Part shown: piece by piece, positions 6,563 to 9,268 of the stretch
Layout of the letters: each line of letters begins with the position of its first letter
Position numbering within the stretch: the stretch's first letter is position 1
NCBI GenBank assembly: GCA_003229345.1
Contig: QIDN01000397.1
Location: 1-9,268, forward strand
Direction of reading: 5' to 3'
Length of the DNA: 9,268 nucleotides
Source: Nitrospirota bacterium
GTDB taxonomy: Bacteria; Nitrospinota; Nitrospinia; Nitrospinales; Nitrospinaceae
Translations under genes and position numbers: made by a program
The notes under the pieces: generated by a model
The model's database searches: none
Seen by the model: the letters and a program-made list of their open reading frames with translations, nothing else
Told to the model about the DNA's origin: nothing

Positions 6563-7918
6563 ATGAAAATAAGATCCCCTCGCGGTCAATGGTCTTCCCG
6601 CCTAACGTTTATCCTAGCGGCCACCGGTTCGGCGGTCGGGCTGGGAAATATCTGGAAGTTTCCTTATATGGTGGGGCAGAACGGAGGCGGGGCTTTTGTG
6701 TTGGTGTATCTAATTTGCATTTTTCTGGTTGGGATTCCTATTATGATCGCGGAAGTGATGCTGGGTCGGCGTGCCCGGCAAAATCCCATCAACGGCATGG
6801 CCATTTTGGCGGAACAGGAACACCACAGCCCACGCTGGTCGTTGATCGGGTGGTCGGGAACCCTGGCCGGGTTTTTAATTTTTTCCTTTTACAGCGTTAT
6901 TTCGGGTTGGGTGTTGTATTACATTTATCTTTCCTGGAATCCCGGTTTTTCCGGTCTGACCATGGAGGAGTCGCAATCCTTGTTTCGGAATATGGTGGCG
7001 GACCCGTACGGACTCATCGGTTGCCACACGCTATTTGCGATCATGACTTTTGGGGTGGTGGCGCGTGGCATCCAAGCTGGGCTGGAAAGGGCGGTTAAAA
7101 TTCTCATGCCGGGTTTGTTGATTCTTTTGTTTCTCCTGCTGGGTTATTCCATGAGTTACGGATCCTTTGGAGAAGCACTCCGGTTTTTGTTTCAGCCGGA
7201 TTGGGATCACCTCTCCGGACAAACCGCTCTGGCGGCCATGGGCCAGGCCTTTTTTACCTTAAGCCTGGCCTTGGGGGCCATGATGGTTTACGGGTCCTAC
7301 CTCCCTTCCAATATTTCGATTCCACGCACCTGTATCATTGTGGCGCTTTCCGATACCGCCATCGCGTTGTTGTCGGGCTTAGTGATTTTTCCCATCGTGT
7401 TTGCCCAGGGTATGGCGCCGGCTTCGGGACCCGGTTTGATTTTTCAAACTCTGCCGGTGGCGTTCGGCGCCATGCCGGGAGGGCAATGGTTCGCCTTTAT
7501 GTTTTTCATCCTATTGGTGTTTGCTGCCTGGACCTCTTCGATTTCCATAGTGGAACCGGGAGTGTCCTGGCTGGTGGAAAACCATGGGTGGACCCGCCCA
7601 CGGGCCTCGGTCATGGTGGGTTTTGGGGGATGGCTGGTGGGATTGGGCACGGTGTTTTCATTCAATCTGTGGAAGGAGTTTACTGTCTTGGGTAAAACGC
7701 TTTTTGAATGCCTCGATTATTTGACCTCCAACCTGATGCTACCGCTGGGAGGAATGGCCATCGCCATTTTTGCCTGTTGGAAACTTTCGGTCAACTCCAC
7801 GCGCAATGAATTAAACCTGCTGGGCCCATTCGAATTCAACCTGTGGCGTGGGGTTACCGGGATTCTTGCTCCCACGGCGGTTCTCCTAGTATGCTTAAAT
7901 TCCCTTGGGGTGTTTTAG
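6563..7918 (+). CDS. Sodium:neurotransmitter symporter (NSS/SNF) family transporter, LeuT/MhsT-like
   Basis: This is an inner-membrane Na+-driven symporter with a LeuT fold. At 451 residues it is close to MhsT-type bacterial members and shorter than LeuT (~519). TM1 carries GSAVGLGNIWKFPY (22-35), with A24, V25 and N29 in the Na+ site positions of LeuT A22, V23 and N27. NGGGAF (40-45) and GIPIMIAEVMLGRR (57-70) follow. TM6 has the unwound-helix segment QAFFTLSLALGAMMVYGSY (228-246), with T232 matching LeuT T254. D264 falls where LeuT has N286. TM8 has AAWTSSIS (321-328), fitting Na2. The last helix is 431-449. Translation starts at ATG 6563, with AAGGAGG at 6547-6553. An amino-acid substrate is likely from the family; an aromatic amino acid would suit the nearby homogentisate operon, but that is inference. 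The gene is monocistronic as far as the window shows. Confidence 0.93.
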   Translation: MKIRSPRGQWSSRLTFILAATGSAVGLGNIWKFPYMVGQNGGGAFVLVYLICIFLVGIPIMIAEVMLGRRARQNPINGMAILAEQEHHSPRWSLIGWSGTLAGFLIFSFYSVISGWVLYYIYLSWNPGFSGLTMEESQSLFRNMVADPYGLIGCHTLFAIMTFGVVARGIQAGLERAVKILMPGLLILLFLLLGYSMSYGSFGEALRFLFQPDWDHLSGQTALAAMGQAFFTLSLALGAMMVYGSYLPSNISIPRTCIIVALSDTAIALLSGLVIFPIVFAQGMAPASGPGLIFQTLPVAFGAMPGGQWFAFMFFILLVFAAWTSSISIVEPGVSWLVENHGWTRPRASVMVGFGGWLVGLGTVFSFNLWKEFTVLGKTLFECLDYLTSNLMLPLGGMAIAIFACWKLSVNSTRNELNLLGPFEFNLWRGVTGILAPTAVLLVCLNSLGVF

Positions 7919-7949
7919 GAAGTCAAGATTCAAATTTTAGCTATGCAGT

Positions 7950-7965
7950 TTCGTGTTGCGCCTTC
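7950..7965. repeat. 16-bp exact repeat, copy 1 (intergenic)
   Basis: TTCGTGTTGCGCCTTC occurs here and again at 8652-8667 inside the Spy-like gene, in the same orientation. On the - strand this copy can be read as KAQHETA followed by a stop, against KAQHEVAHM in the intact gene. The flanks show little further similarity. Confidence 0.6.
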
Positions 7966-7991
7966 GGGTTTTTATTATTTTTGATATTGCG

Positions 7992-8060
7992 TTATTTTAG
8001 CTCCGGCGCTTCGCCGGTCCGGTATCCCATGGCGCCGATCAGCGCGACCAGCAGACCTAA
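7992..8060 (-). pseudogene. C-terminal stub of an unidentified membrane-protein-like gene
   Basis: The - strand reads 22 codons, LGLLVALIGAMGYRTGEAPELK, then TAA (complement of 7992-7994). The codon use (CTG, GTC, GCG, GGC, GCC) is that of a real gene and contrasts with the AT-rich surroundings. The peptide looks like the end of a last transmembrane helix followed by a short charged tail. A TGA stands directly before the first codon (complement of 8061-8063), so the gene is cut at about 8060 and the sequence beyond is unrelated. The parent family was not recognised. Chance coding-like reading of a GC-rich patch remains possible. Confidence 0.45.
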
Positions 8061-8250
8061 TCACTTACTCCACTGAGGTGGGGTGAACTTGGCCCTACCA
8101 TTTCCCTGAAAATGAGTTTTTAGAGTCCATAGCAAACTGGGGATTCTGGATACATAAAAAAGGAGGGTTGTCTGCTTTCCTACAGAACCTCACATTCAAA
8201 ACTTGATAAAACTTGAGATTAAATCCATCGACAGACTACCTGAGAGCCTC

Positions 8251-8323
8251 AGGATTTGACGATCTCAGAACGGCGAATAGAATATAATGTCTCGCCCGAA
8301 ATGCTAGCCACACTGCTAGCCAG
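8251..8323. repeat. Two 9-mers shared, in order, with the adjacent tRNA-Pro gene
   Basis: AGGATTTGA at 8251-8259 equals 8381-8389 of the tRNA gene (TPsiC arm). GCTAGCCAG at 8315-8323 equals 8421-8429 (D arm); a near copy lies at 8303-8311. Both are in the same orientation and order as in the tRNA, but spaced 64 bases apart instead of 40. This may be an eroded duplicate of the tRNA or an old attachment site, or coincidence. Confidence 0.3.
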
Positions 8324-8327
8324 AAGC

Positions 8328-8363
8328 AAAAAGGACCTATAGCCGAAGCCATAAGTCCTTTTT
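8328..8363 (-). terminator. Rho-independent terminator of tRNA-Pro, UUCG tetraloop
   Basis: On the - strand, directly after the tRNA CCA end, a 16-bp stem (AAAAAGGACTTATGGC with GCTATAGGTCCTTTTT, two G-T wobbles) closes on a TTCG loop flanked by C and G, the extra-stable C(UUCG)G form. The descending arm ends in TTTTT. The A-run at the base of the ascending arm means it could also act on + strand transcripts coming from the transporter side, with a weaker loop. Confidence 0.85.
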
Positions 8364-8367
8364 TTAC

Positions 8368-8445
<78 letters not shown>

Positions 8446-8456
8446 TTTTTTTTATT

Positions 8457-9152
8457 TTAATGTTTTGAATGGAGTTGGGAAATTTTCTTCCTCTGTTCCG
8501 GTGTCAGCAATTTCAGCAGACTGATCTTGGCGTCCACCATGCTGTGAATCTTTTTTGATTTGATTTGCGCGATCTGGTCGGCGATGGCCCGCATCTCCGA
8601 TTCTTTCACTTCGCCGGAATGCACCATTTGGTCCAACTCCATGTGAGCGACTTCGTGTTGCGCCTTCAACATGATGTTTTCTTTGGCGAACTCGAATTTC
8701 AGGTTTTTGACCTGGCTGATCTGCGCATCGGTCAACCCCAAAGCACCGGCAAACTTCAACACATGACGAAACGGATCTTTACCGTGGCCGCCATGATGTC
8801 CGCCGCCATGCCCGCTGTACCTGCTATATCCATGCTTGCCGTGACTGCCCTCTTTTTTGCCTTTACATTTCTTTGAACCGTGGCCCTTGCTGTATCCGTG
8901 TTTGGAGCCGGAGCCTTCTTTTTTACCGTGCGGGCTTGCCTTCATGCCATGCTTCGAGCCGTGGCTGTAGCCTTTACTTTTGCTTCCCTCGGACTTGGGC
9001 GCTTCAGTCACCTGCGCTATTTCCGATGAAAAGGTTGCCTGGGCGAGTTGCTCATGCTGAGCCCGCGCCAGATCGGGAACCGTCAGTAGAGCTAACGGTA
9101 AAATGAAGACCAGGGATAATTGCTTGAGGGAATGAATCGTATGGGTATGCAT
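8457..9152 (-). CDS. Secreted Spy/CpxP-like (LTxxQ) protein with a His/Gly/Lys/Ser-rich segment
   Basis: The 231-residue product starts at ATG 9152, with AGGAG (complement of 9159-9163) 6 nt upstream. Residues 1-32 form a signal peptide: a hydrophobic stretch at about 13-26 and a likely cut after ARA or AQ, placing the protein in the periplasm. Residues 53-125 are low-complexity, with 11 His plus many Gly, Lys and Ser, one Cys (C96), and loose repeats of the type KHGYSKGHG. Residues 127-230 form a helical domain with two LTxxQ motifs, LTDAQ (140-144) and LTPEQ (216-220), as in Spy, CpxP and the metal-sensing relatives ZraP and CnrX. Such proteins act as ATP-independent periplasmic chaperones or stress and metal sensors. 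The His-rich part suggests binding of Zn, Cu or Ni, which is inference. The His-rich segment is unlike typical E. coli Spy, whose body is mostly the helical domain. It is followed closely by tRNA-Pro. Confidence 0.88.
   Translation of the reverse strand: MHTHTIHSLKQLSLVFILPLALLTVPDLARAQHEQLAQATFSSEIAQVTEAPKSEGSKSKGYSHGSKHGMKASPHGKKEGSGSKHGYSKGHGSKKCKGKKEGSHGKHGYSRYSGHGGGHHGGHGKDPFRHVLKFAGALGLTDAQISQVKNLKFEFAKENIMLKAQHEVAHMELDQMVHSGEVKESEMRAIADQIAQIKSKKIHSMVDAKISLLKLLTPEQRKKISQLHSKH
8652..8667. repeat. 16-bp exact repeat, copy 2 (inside the Spy-like gene)
   Basis: TTCGTGTTGCGCCTTC is identical to 7950-7965. Here it encodes KAQHE of the helical domain on the - strand. The two copies lie 702 bases apart in direct orientation. 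Confidence 0.6.
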
Positions 9153-9201
9153 GGAGTTCTCCTTTATGACTTTGACGATGCGGCTGTTGCCCGGCAGAAA
9201 A

Positions 9202-9259
9202 TTCCCGATGGGAAACTCCTAACGGGAAACGCCGCGCGGCGGGATGGATCGTTCCATCC
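9202..9259. promoter_or_regulatory. Cluster of dyads and a repeated heptamer upstream of the Spy-like gene
   Basis: Between 50 and 107 bases before the start codon lie TTCCC-GAT-GGGAA (9202-9214), two direct copies of GGGAAAC spaced 14 bases apart (9210-9216 and 9224-9230), the palindrome GCCGCGCGGC (9231-9240), and a 7-bp hairpin GGATGGA-TCGT-TCCATCC (9242-9259). No clear -35/-10 pair was found. These could be regulator sites for a stress- or metal-responsive promoter, or part of an upstream gene's end, since the window stops at 9268. Confidence 0.35.
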
Positions 9260-9268
9260 GCATCCGAT

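Larger units (their letters stand above)
7919..8367. other. Gene-free stretch with scar-like content on the 3' side of tRNA-Pro
   Basis: This ~450-nt stretch holds no intact gene. From left to right it contains: an AT-rich segment after the transporter stop, with a weak CC-TTCG-GG hairpin and T-rich tail (7961-7980) that might end transcription; a 15-nt dyad CCGGCG-CTT-CGCCGG (8003-8017) inside a truncated - strand coding stub; a 7-bp hairpin (8067-8084); a direct repeat of AAACTTGA near 8200-8215; the dyad CCTGAG-AGC-CTCAGG (8239-8253); two copies of TGCTAGCCA (8302-8310 and 8314-8322); and the tRNA terminator (8328-8363). The mix suggests debris left by insertion or deletion events beside a tRNA gene. 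I could not identify an insertion sequence or integrase. Confidence 0.5.

Noticed and set aside
7843..8076. A 77-codon + strand frame running from the transporter end into the intergenic region
   Set aside because: It is mostly out-of-frame transporter sequence and AT-rich spacer, with no ribosome site and no family resemblance.
8565..9106. + strand frames opposite the Spy-like gene
   Set aside because: They are antisense to a gene with a clear signal peptide, LTxxQ motifs and ribosome site.
9225..9257. Possible extracytoplasmic-sigma promoter (GGAAC ... CGTTT on the - strand) upstream of the Spy-like gene
   Set aside because: The spacing (19 nt) is longer than usual and the -10 match is poor, so it is not called as a feature.

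Overview
The window looks like chromosomal DNA of a Gram-negative bacterium. There is a secreted periplasmic Spy/CpxP-like protein, ordinary Shine-Dalgarno sequences, a tRNA gene with an encoded CCA end, and moderate GC content. No gene fixes the phylum. A Nitrospinota-like or deltaproteobacterial-like origin is only a guess and should not be relied on.

Positions 1-5451 (+ strand) hold five tightly packed genes that read as one operon: the 3' part of a fumarylacetoacetate hydrolase-family gene, homogentisate 1,2-dioxygenase (hmgA), a flavin reductase-like split-barrel protein, a thiolase, and acetoacetyl-CoA synthetase (aacS). Together they form the lower phenylalanine/tyrosine (homogentisate) route. 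The ring is opened, the product is hydrolysed to fumarate plus acetoacetate, acetoacetate is activated with ATP, and acetoacetyl-CoA is cleaved to two acetyl-CoA. Maleylacetoacetate isomerase and 4-hydroxyphenylpyruvate dioxygenase are not in the window. The role of the flavin reductase-like protein is open.

Positions 5505-6335 (- strand) hold a convergent gene for a TenA/PqqC/CADD-like haem-oxygenase-fold protein, probably a metal-dependent oxidase (HDO family). Its roughly 165-nt leader has a perfect TATAAT box, a dyad at the expected 5' end, and two tiny ORFs leading up to the start codon. Divergent from it, at 6563-7918 (+), lies a sodium:neurotransmitter symporter-family (LeuT/MhsT-like) transporter, probably for an amino acid.

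Positions 7919-8367 hold no intact gene. The stretch looks like a scar on the 3' side of a tRNA gene. It contains a 22-codon C-terminal stub of a membrane-protein-like gene (- strand), a 16-bp exact repeat of part of the Spy-like gene, two 9-mers shared in order with the tRNA, several hairpins, and the tRNA terminator.

Positions 8368-8445 (-) are tRNA-Pro(UGG). It sits 11 nt after the stop of a - strand gene (8457-9152) for a secreted Spy/CpxP-like protein with an unusual His/Gly/Lys/Ser-rich segment. The last 116 bases, upstream of that gene, carry several dyads and a repeated heptamer.
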